A stretch of DNA of 64,000 bases. It comes from Microbacterium hominis. Its GTDB lineage: Bacteria; Actinomycetota; Actinomycetes; Actinomycetales; Microbacteriaceae. This document shows, one piece after another, positions 17,732 to 28,394 of this stretch (positions within the stretch are counted from its first letter, which is position 1; each line of letters starts with the position of its first letter). Position numbers and translations under genes: made by a program. The notes under the pieces are model-generated. The model searched no databases, was not told the origin of the DNA, and saw only the letters and a list, made by a program, of their open reading frames with translations. Location: positions 1,178,001 to 1,242,000 of the forward strand of contig NZ_CP054038.1 in assembly GCF_013282805.1 (NCBI RefSeq). The letters are read 5' to 3'.

Positions 17732-20008
17732 TCACACCGGTGCGACGGCGGGCGTCGCGGCGCGCACCCGGAAGATGACCGACCGGAGTGCCTCATCGCG
17801 CGAGGACGGACCCACGAGCAGTTCGAACTCGCCGGGCTCCACGACGCGTGCGCCCGCGGCATCCACGATCGAGCAGTCCGCCACGGCGAGTTCCAGCTCG
17901 ACCGTGCGCGATTCGCCGGGCGCGAGGTCGACCAGGCGGTAGCCCTTGAGCTCTTTGTCGGCCCAGCTGACAGAGGTGACGCTGTCGCGCACGTACAGCT
18001 GCACCACTTCGCGCGCGGGGCGCGCGCCCGAGTTGGTCAGCCGCACACGTGCGCGTACGACGTCGTCGACGGCGCACTCGTCGTCGATCAGCTCGAGTCC
18101 GTCGTAGTCGACCGTCGTGTACGAGAGGCCCTCGCCGAAGGCGAACGCGGGGCTCTGGGTGAGGTCGGCGTAGCGGGAGCCGTGCTGGCCGCGGATCTGG
18201 TTGTAGTAGGTGGGCTGCTGGCCCGAGTGGCGGGCGAACGAGATCGGCAGGCGGCCCGTCGGCTCGATGCGGCCGAGGAGCAGATCGGCGATCGCCTCGC
18301 CGCCCTTCATGCCGGGGCTGGCGGCCCAGATCAGGGCCGCGGCCGCGTCCGCCGAGGGCGGCAGCACGAGAGGCTTGGAGGCCAGCAGCACGACGACGAA
18401 CGGGGTGCCGGCGGCCGCGATCGCGTCGAGGAGCGCGACCTGGCCGCCTATGAGCTCGAGCGTCGCCGTGGAGCGGCCTTCGCCGACCAGCTCGATGACA
18501 TCGCCCACGACCACCACGGCGAGGTCGCTGCCCTGGGCGGCGGCGACGGCCTCGGCGATCTGAGCCGGATCGGGGTCGCAGGGCACCACGATCTGCGGAC
18601 GGGGCTGCCCGTCGGGGAACAGTGCGCCCTCCGGGTCGTCCTCGAGGGTGAGGATGTCGGCTCCGCGCGCGAAGGAGACCGCGTCGGGGCCCACCGCGGC
18701 GCGCAGGCCGTCGAGCACCGTCGTGATCATCGCGCGCGGATGCCCGTCGGGGAGCCAGTCGGCCTGCCCCGACGAGCCGGCCCAATCGCCGAGCTGCGTC
18801 TGCGCATCGTCGGCGAGGGGGCCGAGCACTGCGATGCGCCGCGGCGTCGGGGCCAGCGGCAGCAGGCCGTCGTTGCGCAGCAGCACGAGCGAGCGATGCG
18901 CCGCCTCGAGATTGAGGTCGGCGTGGACGTCGCCGCCGACGACGGTGGCGACGCGAGCCGGGTCGGGGCGCCGCGGGTCTTCGAAAAGCCCGAACTCGAA
19001 CTTCAGGAGCAGGATGCGGGCGACGGCGCGGTCGAGGTCGGCCTCGCTCAGCATGCCGCGGTCGATGGCTTCCAGAGCGCCTTCGAAGAAGCCCGGTGTC
19101 GTCATGATCATGTCGTTGCCGGCCTTGACGGCGGCGGCCGCCGCGTGGGCGTAGTCGGGCTGGACCTTCTGCTCCCACACCATGCGGCCGACGTTGTCCC
19201 AGTCGGTGATGAGCGTGCCGGTATAGCCCCACTCCGCGCGCAGAACGTCGTTCAGCAGCCAGTCGTTGACCGTGATCGGCACACCGTCGGTGGTCTGGTA
19301 GCCGAGCATGAAGGTGCGGCAACCCTCCTTCGCGACGCGCTCGAACGGCGGCAGGAACCAGGAGCGGAGCTTGCGGCGCGAAAGGTCGGCCTCGCTGGCG
19401 TCGCGCCCTCCCTGGGTCTCGGAGTACCCGGCGAAGTGCTTCGCGGTCGCCAGGATCGCCGTCTGATCATCCAGTCCGCCGCCCTGGTAGCCGCGCACCA
19501 TCGCCGACGCCAGCTCGCCGATGAGGAACGGGTCCTCGCCGAACGTCTCGTCGATGCGGCCCCAGCGAAGATCGCGCGCGATGCACAGCACGGGGGAGAA
19601 GGTCCAGTGAACGCCCGTGGCGGAGACCTCGACCGCCGTCGCGCGGGCGACCCGCTCGAGCAGATCGGCATCCCACGAGGCGGCCATGCCGAGCTGGGTG
19701 GGGAAGATCGTCGAGCCCTCGAAGAACGAGTGGCCGTGGATGCAGTCCTCGCCGACCAGCAGCGGGATGCGCAGCCGCGTGCGGCCGACGAGCTCATGCG
19801 CGCGCATGAGCCGCTCGGGCGACGCGTGCAGGATCGAGCCGACGTGCTGGCGCAGCACCTGGTCCTCGAGGTCCTCCCGCGCGTCGAGCTGCATCATCTG
19901 CCCGACCTTCTCCTCGATCGTCATGCGAGTGAGCAGGTCGGCGATGCGGTCGGCGACGGGGAGGGCGGCGTCGAGGTAGGCCGCTGCGGCGATGTCGGGG
20001 GTGGTCAC
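17732..20008 (-). CDS. GH3 beta-glucosidase
   Basis: A 758-residue glycoside hydrolase family 3 enzyme, cytoplasmic because it lacks a signal peptide. The N-terminal barrel carries ATAKHFAGY and the nucleophile Asp in GTLITDWDNVG; the second alpha/beta domain follows (RRIAVLGPLADD, VVVVGD), then a fibronectin-III-like C-terminal domain. It probably removes terminal beta-linked glucose or xylose from imported oligosaccharides. It is the last gene of the ABC importer operon and overlaps the permease stop by four bases. Confidence 0.95.
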   Translation of the reverse strand: MTTPDIAAAAYLDAALPVADRIADLLTRMTIEEKVGQMMQLDAREDLEDQVLRQHVGSILHASPERLMRAHELVGRTRLRIPLLVGEDCIHGHSFFEGSTIFPTQLGMAASWDADLLERVARATAVEVSATGVHWTFSPVLCIARDLRWGRIDETFGEDPFLIGELASAMVRGYQGGGLDDQTAILATAKHFAGYSETQGGRDASEADLSRRKLRSWFLPPFERVAKEGCRTFMLGYQTTDGVPITVNDWLLNDVLRAEWGYTGTLITDWDNVGRMVWEQKVQPDYAHAAAAAVKAGNDMIMTTPGFFEGALEAIDRGMLSEADLDRAVARILLLKFEFGLFEDPRRPDPARVATVVGGDVHADLNLEAAHRSLVLLRNDGLLPLAPTPRRIAVLGPLADDAQTQLGDWAGSSGQADWLPDGHPRAMITTVLDGLRAAVGPDAVSFARGADILTLEDDPEGALFPDGQPRPQIVVPCDPDPAQIAEAVAAAQGSDLAVVVVGDVIELVGEGRSTATLELIGGQVALLDAIAAAGTPFVVVLLASKPLVLPPSADAAAALIWAASPGMKGGEAIADLLLGRIEPTGRLPISFARHSGQQPTYYNQIRGQHGSRYADLTQSPAFAFGEGLSYTTVDYDGLELIDDECAVDDVVRARVRLTNSGARPAREVVQLYVRDSVTSVSWADKELKGYRLVDLAPGESRTVELELAVADCSIVDAAGARVVEPGEFELLVGPSSRDEALRSVIFRVRAATPAVAPV

Positions 20009-21051
20009 GAAGTCTCCTGTGTGGTCGTTGCGGGCCGGACGGCGGTGACGGTGTCGTTCACGTCGAGGCCCTTCTTCTTCATCGCGCGGGCGCGCTCACC
20101 GGCGGAGCGCAGGCGAGGATTGACGTACTCGTCGATGCCGAAGTTGATCAGCGACAGCGCCACGCCGATCGCGGCGATGCACAGCCCCGGCGGCAGATAC
20201 CACCACCACTGGCCGAGACGGAATGCGCCCTGGGCGCTGGCCCAGTTGAGGATCGTGCCCCAGTTGTACGTGGTGACGGGGATGATGCCGATGTAGGACA
20301 GCGTGGTGAGACCGATGATGGCCGCCGTCACCGTGCCCACGAAGCTCGCCGCGATCAGGGCCATGAGATTGGGCAGCATCTCGACGGTGATGATTCGGCG
20401 CAGAGGCTCGCCGTTCGCCCGCGCGGCCAGCACGAAGTCCCTGCCGCGCAGCGACATGGTCTGCGCGCGGAGCACCCGCGCACCCCACGCCCAGCCGATG
20501 AGGCCGAGCACTGCCGCGATGACCCACAGCGGCGGGTCCTCGAACATCGTCGCCACGATGATGATGAGCGGGATGCCCGGGATCACGAGGAACACGTTGG
20601 TGACGGCCGACAGCGCTTCGCTGCGCCATCCGCGAAGGTAGCCCGAGGTCACGCCGACGACGATCGCGATGAGCGTGGCGATGACGGCCGCGAGGAACCC
20701 CACCACGATGACGCCGCGCGTGCCGTGGATGACCTGGCTCAGCACGTCTTCGCCGATGTGGGTGGTGCCCAGCCAGTGGGCGGCCGACGGTGGCTGGAAG
20801 CGCGCGGTGTTGTCCACCTTGGTGGGCGAGTACGGGGCGAGCAGATCGGCGAAGATCGCGACGAGCACGAAGAACCCGAGAATGGAGAGCCCCGCGATCG
20901 ACTTGCCATTGCCGAACATGGCGAACGCCGATCCGAGCTTGGACCAGAACGTCGGGCGCTTCGGCGCGCGCTCTGCCGGGGGTCTGCGCACGGTGGCCGT
21001 CGCGGGGGTGTGCGCCTGCCGCGCGGCGCCGGCCTCGGTGATGGTGTCCAT
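20005..21051 (-). CDS. ABC permease, DppC/OppC type
   Basis: A 348-residue inner-membrane subunit of an oligopeptide/cellobiose-type importer. It has an N-terminal cytoplasmic tail of about 45 residues, a first helix (SIAGLSILGFFVLVAIFADL), and the permease domain with the ATPase-contact loop near RGRDFVLAARANGEP. The ATG at 21051 starts two bases after the upstream permease stop. Longer reading frames through this region mix frames and are artefacts. It pairs with the DppB-type gene. Confidence 0.92.
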   Translation of the reverse strand: MDTITEAGAARQAHTPATATVRRPPAERAPKRPTFWSKLGSAFAMFGNGKSIAGLSILGFFVLVAIFADLLAPYSPTKVDNTARFQPPSAAHWLGTTHIGEDVLSQVIHGTRGVIVVGFLAAVIATLIAIVVGVTSGYLRGWRSEALSAVTNVFLVIPGIPLIIIVATMFEDPPLWVIAAVLGLIGWAWGARVLRAQTMSLRGRDFVLAARANGEPLRRIITVEMLPNLMALIAASFVGTVTAAIIGLTTLSYIGIIPVTTYNWGTILNWASAQGAFRLGQWWWYLPPGLCIAAIGVALSLINFGIDEYVNPRLRSAGERARAMKKKGLDVNDTVTAVRPATTTQETS

Positions 21052-21053
21052 GT

Positions 21054-22133
21054 TCAGGCCTCCGTCTGGCGCGTGCGCGGGTCGAGGAATGCGTAGGCGA
21101 CGTCTGCGAGCAGGTTCGCCAGCAGCACCGAGATGGTGATCACGAGGAAGACGCCCTGCATGAGCGCGTAATCCTTCGCGTTCGTGGCATCCAGCAGCAG
21201 CTTGCCCACCCCGGGGTAGCTGAAGACAACCTCCATGACGATGGTCCCGCCGACGATGAAGCCGAGCGCGAGCGCGAAGCTCTGGATCTGCGGAAGCACC
21301 GCGTTGCGGGCGGCGTAGCGCCACAGCACGCGCTGATTCGGCAGACCCTTGGCCTGGGCCACCGTGACGTAGTCCTCGTCGAGGACCGTCAGCATCATGT
21401 TGCGCATGCCGAGCATCCAGCCGCCGAGGGAGGCGACGATGATCGTCGCGGCGGGGAGGAAGCCGTGGTGCACGACGTCGCCGATGAATTCCGCCGACCA
21501 CTCCGGCCTCACGCCCACACCGTACGCCTTGCCGATCGGGAACCAGCCGAGGGCGACCGAGAACACCGAGATGGCGACCAGGCCCAGCCAGAAGTAGGGG
21601 ATGGTGCTCAGGAACGTCGTGATCGGGATGAGCGCGTCGAGGCGGCTGCCCCGCCGCCAGCCGACGATCGCGCCGCCGATGGTGCCGATCGCGAATGCGA
21701 CGAGGGTGGCGAAGCCGACGAGCCCGACCGTCCAGATGAGGGACTGGCCGACCACCTCCGTCACCGGTCGCATTCCGTGCAGCAGTGAGATGCCGAGATC
21801 GCCGCGCAGAAGCAGTCCCCAGTAGTCGAGATACTGCTGCCACAGCGAGGTGTCGGTGTCGAGCCCCAGGAGCGCTCGCAGCGCCTCGGCCGCCTCGGGC
21901 GACACATTGCGGTTGCGCGCGAGATACGCCGTCACCGCGTCGCCTTTCATCAGGCGGGGGAGGAAGAAGTTGATGGTGATGGCCGCCCACAGGGTGAACA
22001 GGTAGAACAGGGCTCGTCCCCCGAGGAAGCGCCAGGGGATCCGGGTTCGGCCGGCGACGGCGCTGGTGGCCGTCGTGCCCGCCTCGATCGCGTCGAAGTC
22101 CGGTGCGGGGATCTGGGGGGCGACCGCGCTCAC
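21054..22133 (-). CDS. ABC permease, DppB/OppB type
   Basis: A 359-residue integral membrane permease with six predicted helices. The family pattern is visible: FYLFTLWAAITINFFLPRL at the start, then LGLDTDTSLWQQYLDYW, LRGDLGIS and the ATPase-contact loop (DEDYVTVAQAKGLP). The start is GTG at 22133, overlapping the upstream ATPase stop as GTGA. It forms a heterodimer with the downstream permease. Confidence 0.93.
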   Translation of the reverse strand: MSAVAPQIPAPDFDAIEAGTTATSAVAGRTRIPWRFLGGRALFYLFTLWAAITINFFLPRLMKGDAVTAYLARNRNVSPEAAEALRALLGLDTDTSLWQQYLDYWGLLLRGDLGISLLHGMRPVTEVVGQSLIWTVGLVGFATLVAFAIGTIGGAIVGWRRGSRLDALIPITTFLSTIPYFWLGLVAISVFSVALGWFPIGKAYGVGVRPEWSAEFIGDVVHHGFLPAATIIVASLGGWMLGMRNMMLTVLDEDYVTVAQAKGLPNQRVLWRYAARNAVLPQIQSFALALGFIVGGTIVMEVVFSYPGVGKLLLDATNAKDYALMQGVFLVITISVLLANLLADVAYAFLDPRTRQTEA

Positions 22134-22939
22134 TTCTCACCTCCGAGGATTCCTGAGGCATGCGCGAAGTAGGTCTCGGGATCGGGGGATGCCGCGCGCA
22201 GCTGCTGGGTGTACGGGTTCTGAGGGCGGAGGATCACGTCGTCCGCGGGGCCGCGCTCCACGACGCGCCCCTGATTGAGGACGAGGATCTCGTCACTGAA
22301 GTGGCGGGCGGTCGCGAGGTCGTGCGTGATGTAGAGCACGCCGAGCCCTTCCTCGCGCTGCAGGTCGGCGAGCAGATTGAGCACGCCGAGACGGATCGAC
22401 ACGTCGAGCATCGAGACGGGTTCGTCTGCCACGAGCAGTCGCGGCCGCGACGCCAGGGCGCGGGCGATGGCGACACGCTGACGCTGGCCGCCCGAGAGCT
22501 CGTGGGGCCGCCGGTCGATGACACGAGCGGCATCGAGGCGCACACGATCGAGCAGACGTCGCACCTCGTCGTCGAGCTGGTCTTTCGGCACGACGTGGTC
22601 CAGCTCGAGGGGGCGCTGGATGGTGTAGCGGATCGAGTGGTAAGGGTTCAGCGAGGCGAAGGGATCCTGGAACACCATGCGAAGCTGCTGGCGATAGGCG
22701 CGCAGGCCGGCCCCGCGGCGGGGGATCGGGCGGCCGTCGAGACGCACCTCGCCGCTTGTGGGCGTCTCGAGCTGGGTGAGGATCTTCGCGATCGTCGACT
22801 TGCCGCTGCCGGACTGTCCGACGAGTCCGATCGTCTGTCCCGAGTGCAGCGTGAAGCTGACATCGTCGAGGGCCTTGATCTGGCCGGCGCCGCGCACGCT
22901 GTACGCCTTGGTCACGGCGTCGAACTCGAGCATGGTCAT
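22130..22939 (-). CDS. ABC ATPase, DppF/OppF type
   Basis: A 269-residue ATPase with Walker A GQSGSGKST, Q-loop MVFQDPFASLNP, signature LSGGQRQR, Walker B LLVADEP and switch ITHD. The C-terminal NPYTQQLRAA is typical of the oligopeptide/dipeptide family. The ATG at 22939 overlaps the previous ATPase stop (ATGA); another ATG two codons later is possible. It works with the partner ATPase to drive import. Confidence 0.94.
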   Translation of the reverse strand: MTMLEFDAVTKAYSVRGAGQIKALDDVSFTLHSGQTIGLVGQSGSGKSTIAKILTQLETPTSGEVRLDGRPIPRRGAGLRAYRQQLRMVFQDPFASLNPYHSIRYTIQRPLELDHVVPKDQLDDEVRRLLDRVRLDAARVIDRRPHELSGGQRQRVAIARALASRPRLLVADEPVSMLDVSIRLGVLNLLADLQREEGLGVLYITHDLATARHFSDEILVLNQGRVVERGPADDVILRPQNPYTQQLRAASPDPETYFAHASGILGGEK

Positions 22940-23760
22940 CGGAGCACCACCCCCCGCTCGCCGGTGAGCCGGGGGAAGGAGGCGAGGAGCGTGCGGGTGT
23001 ACTCGTCCTGGGGATCGGTCCAGATCCGCTCTGCGGTGTCGAGCTCGACGACCTCGCCGTCGCGCATGATCGCGATGCGGTCGCTGATCTCCAGCAGCAG
23101 CGGAAGGTCGTGGGTGATGAAGATCACGGAAAATCCGAACTCGTGGCGCAGCTGCGAGATCTGCCGCAGGATCTCCCGCTGCACCAGGACGTCGAGCGCC
23201 GTCGTCGGCTCGTCCATCACCATCAGCTGAGGTCGCAGGGCCAGCGCCATGGCGATCATGATCCGCTGGCGCATGCCGCCCGACAGCTCGTGGGGGTATG
23301 ACCGCGAACGCTGGGCGCCGACCTTGACGATCTCGAGCAGCTCGGCGACGGCCGCGCGTCGCTCGGCGCGGGAGTATTCGGGACGGTGCACCTCGAAGAC
23401 GTCTTCCAGCTGCGACCCGACCGTGGTGACCGGGTTCAGCGAGTTCATCGCGCCCTGGAACACCATGGAGATCTTGTCCCAGCGGAAGCGGCGCATCTGC
23501 TCGGAATCCAGCGCGTTGATGTCGATGTCGTCGCCGTCGGCGTCGTGGAAGACCACCGATCCGCTCGTGATGACCGCCGGCGGCTTGAGCAGCCGCTGGA
23601 GCCCGTAGGCGAGCGTGGTCTTGCCGCACCCGCTCTCGCCGGCGAGACCGAGGATCTCGCCGCGCCGCAGCTCCAGGGTGACTCCTCGCACCGCGCGGAC
23701 AGGGGGATCGACGTCGTACACGACCGAGAAGTCGTCGACCGAGAGCAGGGCGTCCCTCAT
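22936..23760 (-). CDS. ABC ATPase, DppD/OppD type
   Basis: A 274-residue ATPase with Walker A GESGCGKTT, Q-loop MVFQGAMNSLNP, signature LSGGMRQR, Walker B LMVMDEP and switch ITHD. The ATG at 23760 is chosen because the family N-terminus (LLSVDDFSVVY) begins there. It follows the binding-protein gene after 70 bases that form a strong hairpin, and overlaps the next ATPase gene by four bases. Confidence 0.94.
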   Translation of the reverse strand: MRDALLSVDDFSVVYDVDPPVRAVRGVTLELRRGEILGLAGESGCGKTTLAYGLQRLLKPPAVITSGSVVFHDADGDDIDINALDSEQMRRFRWDKISMVFQGAMNSLNPVTTVGSQLEDVFEVHRPEYSRAERRAAVAELLEIVKVGAQRSRSYPHELSGGMRQRIMIAMALALRPQLMVMDEPTTALDVLVQREILRQISQLRHEFGFSVIFITHDLPLLLEISDRIAIMRDGEVVELDTAERIWTDPQDEYTRTLLASFPRLTGERGVVLR

Positions 23761-23787
23761 GGGTTTCTCGCTTTCGTGGAGTGTGGG

Positions 23788-23824
23788 GCGGGCGGGGTGG
23801 ATGCCGCCGCACCACCCCGCCCGC
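23788..23824 (-). terminator. Hairpin between binding protein and ATPase genes
   Basis: Perfect 13-base stem (23788-23800 with 23812-23824; arms GCGGGCGGGGTGG and its complement) and an 11-base loop. It lies between the solute-binding gene and the transport genes. No T-tract is present, so it may be an mRNA-stabilising or attenuating hairpin that gives more binding protein than permease. Confidence 0.6.
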
Positions 23825-23830
23825 AGCTGG

Positions 23831-25495
23831 TCACTCGGCGGGCTGCAGCTCGGTGAGGATCTGCACCACAGCCGGCTGGGTCGGGTCGGCGGAGGCGTAG
23901 GGGTTCTCCTCCGACGGCCAGCCGACGTAGTTGCGGGTGTTGAACTCACCCAGCAGAGGGTGGGCGCCGAGCGGGATGACGGGCACGTTCTCGACGAACG
24001 CCTTCTGCATCACCGCGAGGGCCGCTTCGCGGTCGGCTTCCGACGAGGCGTTCGCGTACGTGTTCAGCGCCTCGGTGACGGCCGGGTCGTCGAAGCGTCC
24101 GAAGTTGAACTGCGCCTTGTCGTCGACGATCCACTTGGGGTCCATCGCCGAGGTGTAGAGGCCGTAGGCGTTGCCGGTGTCTTCGAGCCAATGGATGATC
24201 GCCTGGAACGTGCCTTCCTGGCGCGCGGCATCCCAGCCGCCCCAGTCGGGCTGGTCGACCTTGACCTCGATGCCGAGGCCCTCCTTGAGCTCTTCCGCGA
24301 TGAGCGCCTGCTCGGTGTTCCAGTCGCTCCAGCCGGCCGGCACCGAGATCGAGAACGTCACGGCCTCGCCGTCGGGGTCGATGAGCTTCTCGTCGTCCCA
24401 GGTGTAGCCGGCGTCGGTGAGCACCTCGCGGGCCGTCTCGACGTCGACCGAGTAGTTCTGGTCGGCGTACTCGGGCAGGATCTCGTCCTCGAGCAGGGTG
24501 CCGAGCCCGGTGACGCTCCAGACCGCCTCGCTCGCGCCCTCACGGGCGATGTCGACGTACGCCTGCCGGTCGATGGTCCAGGCCACCGCCTGGCGCAGCG
24601 CCGGGTCGTTGAAGGGTTTCGTCTGCAGGTTCATGAACAGCGTGCCCGCGCCGGCGGTGGGGGAGGCGAGGAACTTGTTGTCAGGGTCGGCCGACAGATA
24701 GCTGTCCTGGATCTGCGGGATGAAGGCCTGCGCCCAGTCGGCTTCACCGGTCGCCAGTGCCGTGGTGAGCGCCGCGTTGTCGCCGTACGACACGTAGTGC
24801 AGCTCGGGAACGGCCAGGTCTCCGCCCCAGTAGTCGGGGTTCGCCGCGAGCGTGACCGACTCGGTCGTCCACGAGTCGAGCACGTACGGGCCGGTTCCGA
24901 CGGCCTGACCCTCGCCGGTGAGCGGGTCGGTGTTCGGGTCGGCGATGTCTGCCCAGACGTGCTCGGGCACGATCGGGTAGTGCAGCACGCGCGCCTGCTG
25001 GGTGTACTTCGAGCTGTTGAAGTCGATCGTCACGGTGTCGCCGTCGACCGTCACGCCCTTGAGGTCGAACGCGTTCGTGTCGTTGATCTTGCCGTCGAGC
25101 ACCTGCGTGAACGAGAACGCGATGTCGTCGGCGGTGAAGTCCTCGCCGTCGCTCCACTTCACGCCGCTGCGCGCGACGGCCGTCAGCTGGGTGTAGTCGT
25201 CGTTCCACGTGACCGACTCGGCCAGCCATGGAGTGGTGCCGAGGTCGCCGGTGGGGTTCACGAGGGCGAGGGACTCGAAGATCACCTTGCCGTAGGCGTA
25301 CTTCGAGGCCGAGGAGTCGCCGAGGTAGGGGTTGTTCGACTCGGTGGTGATGGCGCCGTCGGGCTTGGCGATGGTGAGCGCGGCCGTTCCGGTGGTCTCG
25401 CTGCTGCTGTCGTCTTCGCCGCTTCCGGCGGCGCACCCGGTGAGCACGAGTGCCGTGGCGATGCCCGCGGCGACGACGGATGTTCTGAGCCTCAT
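23831..25495 (-). CDS. ABC solute-binding lipoprotein (oligosaccharide/peptide type)
   Basis: A 554-residue lipoprotein: signal peptide with lipobox LTGC at about 18-21, a Ser/Asp/Glu linker, then the SBP_bac_5 fold. Visible parts include ESLALVNPTGDLGTTPWLAE, SGVKWSDGEDFTADDIAFSF and AWTIDRQAYVDIARE. The family binds peptides, nickel or cello- and xylo-oligosaccharides; the downstream GH3 gene favours a beta-linked oligosaccharide. It is the first gene of the six-gene operon and is divergent from a TetR regulator. Confidence 0.92.
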   Translation of the reverse strand: MRLRTSVVAAGIATALVLTGCAAGSGEDDSSSETTGTAALTIAKPDGAITTESNNPYLGDSSASKYAYGKVIFESLALVNPTGDLGTTPWLAESVTWNDDYTQLTAVARSGVKWSDGEDFTADDIAFSFTQVLDGKINDTNAFDLKGVTVDGDTVTIDFNSSKYTQQARVLHYPIVPEHVWADIADPNTDPLTGEGQAVGTGPYVLDSWTTESVTLAANPDYWGGDLAVPELHYVSYGDNAALTTALATGEADWAQAFIPQIQDSYLSADPDNKFLASPTAGAGTLFMNLQTKPFNDPALRQAVAWTIDRQAYVDIAREGASEAVWSVTGLGTLLEDEILPEYADQNYSVDVETAREVLTDAGYTWDDEKLIDPDGEAVTFSISVPAGWSDWNTEQALIAEELKEGLGIEVKVDQPDWGGWDAARQEGTFQAIIHWLEDTGNAYGLYTSAMDPKWIVDDKAQFNFGRFDDPAVTEALNTYANASSEADREAALAVMQKAFVENVPVIPLGAHPLLGEFNTRNYVGWPSEENPYASADPTQPAVVQILTELQPAE

Positions 25496-25574
25496 TGCTT
25501 CTCCTTGTCTGTGGACGCACGACGGCGCCCTGCCTCGGAGAGGACGACGCTGTCGTGCAGTGATTGCGGAGTTA

Positions 25575-25592
25575 ACTTACAACCAAGTAAGT
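25575..25592. promoter_or_regulatory. Putative TetR operator for the importer
   Basis: Inverted repeat ACTTAC-AACCAA-GTAAGT, in an AT-richer patch between the binding-protein gene and the divergent TetR gene. Partial symmetry extends outward. The position fits repression of both promoters. Confidence 0.7.
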
Positions 25593-25675
25593 AACTATTG
25601 CAAGCGAGGCGCTGACGGCCCCGCGGGCAGCGCCTCAGTAGACTCACAGGCGCGACGACGAAAGGGGTACCGACC

Positions 25676-26308
25676 ATGGCAGGTCAGCGTCGTCAGGCGC
25701 GTTCGCGCCCGGAGACCATCGCTCGCCGCAAGGAGATCGTGAAGATCGCCACCGAGGTGTTCGGCGCCAAGGGCTACAACGCGGGAACGCTCGTGGACAT
25801 CGCCGACCAGGCGGGCATGACGCACGCCGGCATCCTCCACCACTTCGGGTCGAAGGACCAGCTCCTCCTCGAGGTGCTGACATACCGCGACGAGACCGAC
25901 GTCGAAGACCTCGAGGAGCGGCACATCCCCGGCGGGGAGGAGCTGTTCCGCCACCTCGTGCGCACCGCGATCAAGAACGCGGAGCGCGCGGGCATCGTGC
26001 AGTCCTTCGTCGTCCTCTCCGCCGAGTCGGTGACCGACGACCATCCCGCGCGCGACTTCTTCGTGTCGCGCTACGCGACGCTGCGCGGCGAGATCTCCCT
26101 CGCGTTCGCCGCGATGTGCGAGGAGCGGGGCATCGATCAGCCCGCCGTCGTCGCCGATGCCGCCGCGTCGATCCTCGCGGTGATGGACGGTCTGCAGGTG
26201 CAGTGGCTGCTCGAGCGCTCTGCGGTCGACCTCGGGCGCGCCACCGAGTTCGCCATCGAGGCCATCGTCGCCTCCGTGCTGAGCCCGCAGCCGTCTCCGT
26301 TCGCCTGA
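25676..26308 (+). CDS. TetR-family regulator of the importer
   Basis: A 210-residue regulator with a basic N-terminus, the TetR helix-turn-helix (about 34-65: GTLVDIADQAGMTHAGILHH then FGSKDQLLLEVL) and a BetI-like C-terminal domain. It is divergent from the ABC importer operon over 180 bases that contain a clear inverted repeat, so it probably represses the importer until a sugar or its product binds. This is inference from position. Confidence 0.9.
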   Translation: MAGQRRQARSRPETIARRKEIVKIATEVFGAKGYNAGTLVDIADQAGMTHAGILHHFGSKDQLLLEVLTYRDETDVEDLEERHIPGGEELFRHLVRTAIKNAERAGIVQSFVVLSAESVTDDHPARDFFVSRYATLRGEISLAFAAMCEERGIDQPAVVADAAASILAVMDGLQVQWLLERSAVDLGRATEFAIEAIVASVLSPQPSPFA

Positions 26309-26349
26309 GCTCACGCGCGGGCCGACGCGTTCCCGGTCGCCGCGTGAGC
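26309..26349. terminator. Convergent hairpin, TetR / serC
   Basis: Nine-base inverted repeat GCTCACGCG (26309-26317) with CGCGTGAGC (26341-26349) around a GC-rich loop, between convergent genes. No T-tract. Confidence 0.5.
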
Positions 26350-26372
26350 CCGATGACCGGGTCGGCGAGCGT

Positions 26373-27494
<1,122 letters not shown>

Positions 27495-27587
27495 CTATGG
27501 ATGCCGGTCCCCGGCCGCCGCGCCGTGTGACGGGCCGTGACGGATAGGCTGTCCTTGCCTTACTCAACAGCTCGAGGACGCCCCACG

Positions 27588-28289
27588 ATGACCGATCTGA
27601 TCGACACCACCGAGATGTACCTGCGCACCATCCTCGAGCTCGAGGAGGAGAACATCATCCCGCTGCGCGCACGCATCTCGGAGCGTCTCGGGCACTCGGG
27701 CCCGACGGTGTCGCAGACGGTGGGCCGCATGGAGCGCGACGGCCTCGTCGTCGTCTCGGAGGACCGCCGGCTCGAGCTCACCGACGCCGGCCGCCAGAAG
27801 GCCGTCGACGTGATGCGCAAGCACCGGCTCGCCGAGCGGCTGCTCTCGGATGTCATCGGCCTCGATTGGGCCTATGTGCACGAAGAGGCCTGCCGCTGGG
27901 AGCACGTGATGAGCGAGCAGGTCGAGCGACGCCTCGTCGAACTGCTGGGGCACCCGACCGAGTCGCCGTACGGCAACCCGATCCCCGGGCTGGATCAGCT
28001 CGGCGACATCCCGGCGACCCAGTTCGAGCAGGGCGTGGTGGGGCTCGTGCGGCGCCTCAACGACGCCGGCGCGCCCATCTCGGGCACCGTCCGGCGCCTC
28101 GCCGAGCCCGCGCAGGTCGATCCCGAGCTGCTGCAGCAGCTCAAGGGGGCGGGCGTCGTGCCCGGCGCGACCGGTGACTACCGGTACAGCGAGGGCTACG
28201 TGCTCGTGCAGATGAACGGCGCGGGCGAGGCCCTCGAGCTGCCCGTCGAGGTCGCGTCGCACATCTTCCTCGTCGACGACCGGGTCTGA
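27588..28289 (+). CDS. ideR: DtxR-family metal-dependent repressor, IdeR-like
   Basis: A 233-residue iron-dependent regulator. Residues fall at the same numbers as the metal ligands of IdeR/DtxR: Met10, His79, Glu83, His98, Cys102, Glu105 and His106. Cys102 favours the iron-type DtxR/IdeR over manganese MntR. The helix-turn-helix is about 27-50 (ARISERLGHSGPTVSQTVGR), and a C-terminal SH3-like domain is present. ATG at 27588 gives this exact register and has a GAGGACG site upstream. It should repress iron-uptake genes elsewhere when iron is plentiful. Confidence 0.92.
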   Translation: MTDLIDTTEMYLRTILELEEENIIPLRARISERLGHSGPTVSQTVGRMERDGLVVVSEDRRLELTDAGRQKAVDVMRKHRLAERLLSDVIGLDWAYVHEEACRWEHVMSEQVERRLVELLGHPTESPYGNPIPGLDQLGDIPATQFEQGVVGLVRRLNDAGAPISGTVRRLAEPAQVDPELLQQLKGAGVVPGATGDYRYSEGYVLVQMNGAGEALELPVEVASHIFLVDDRV

Positions 28290-28394
28290 CCGCTCTCCTC
28301 TCCTCCCCAGCTCGGACCGGGGGCACGCCCAGCACACTGCCAGGGCGTGAGCGTGACTTATTCGTTACCTTCGGGTAGCCTCGAAAAGTCCACA

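Noticed and set aside
20005-22161. A 718-codon frame spanning both permease genes.
   Set aside because: The upstream half is out-of-frame sequence of the DppB-type gene. True starts are at 21051 and 22133 with normal four-base or two-base junctions.
27541-27587. A possible iron box before ideR (AGGC...GCCT).
   Set aside because: The symmetry is too short and does not match the 19-base DtxR/IdeR consensus.
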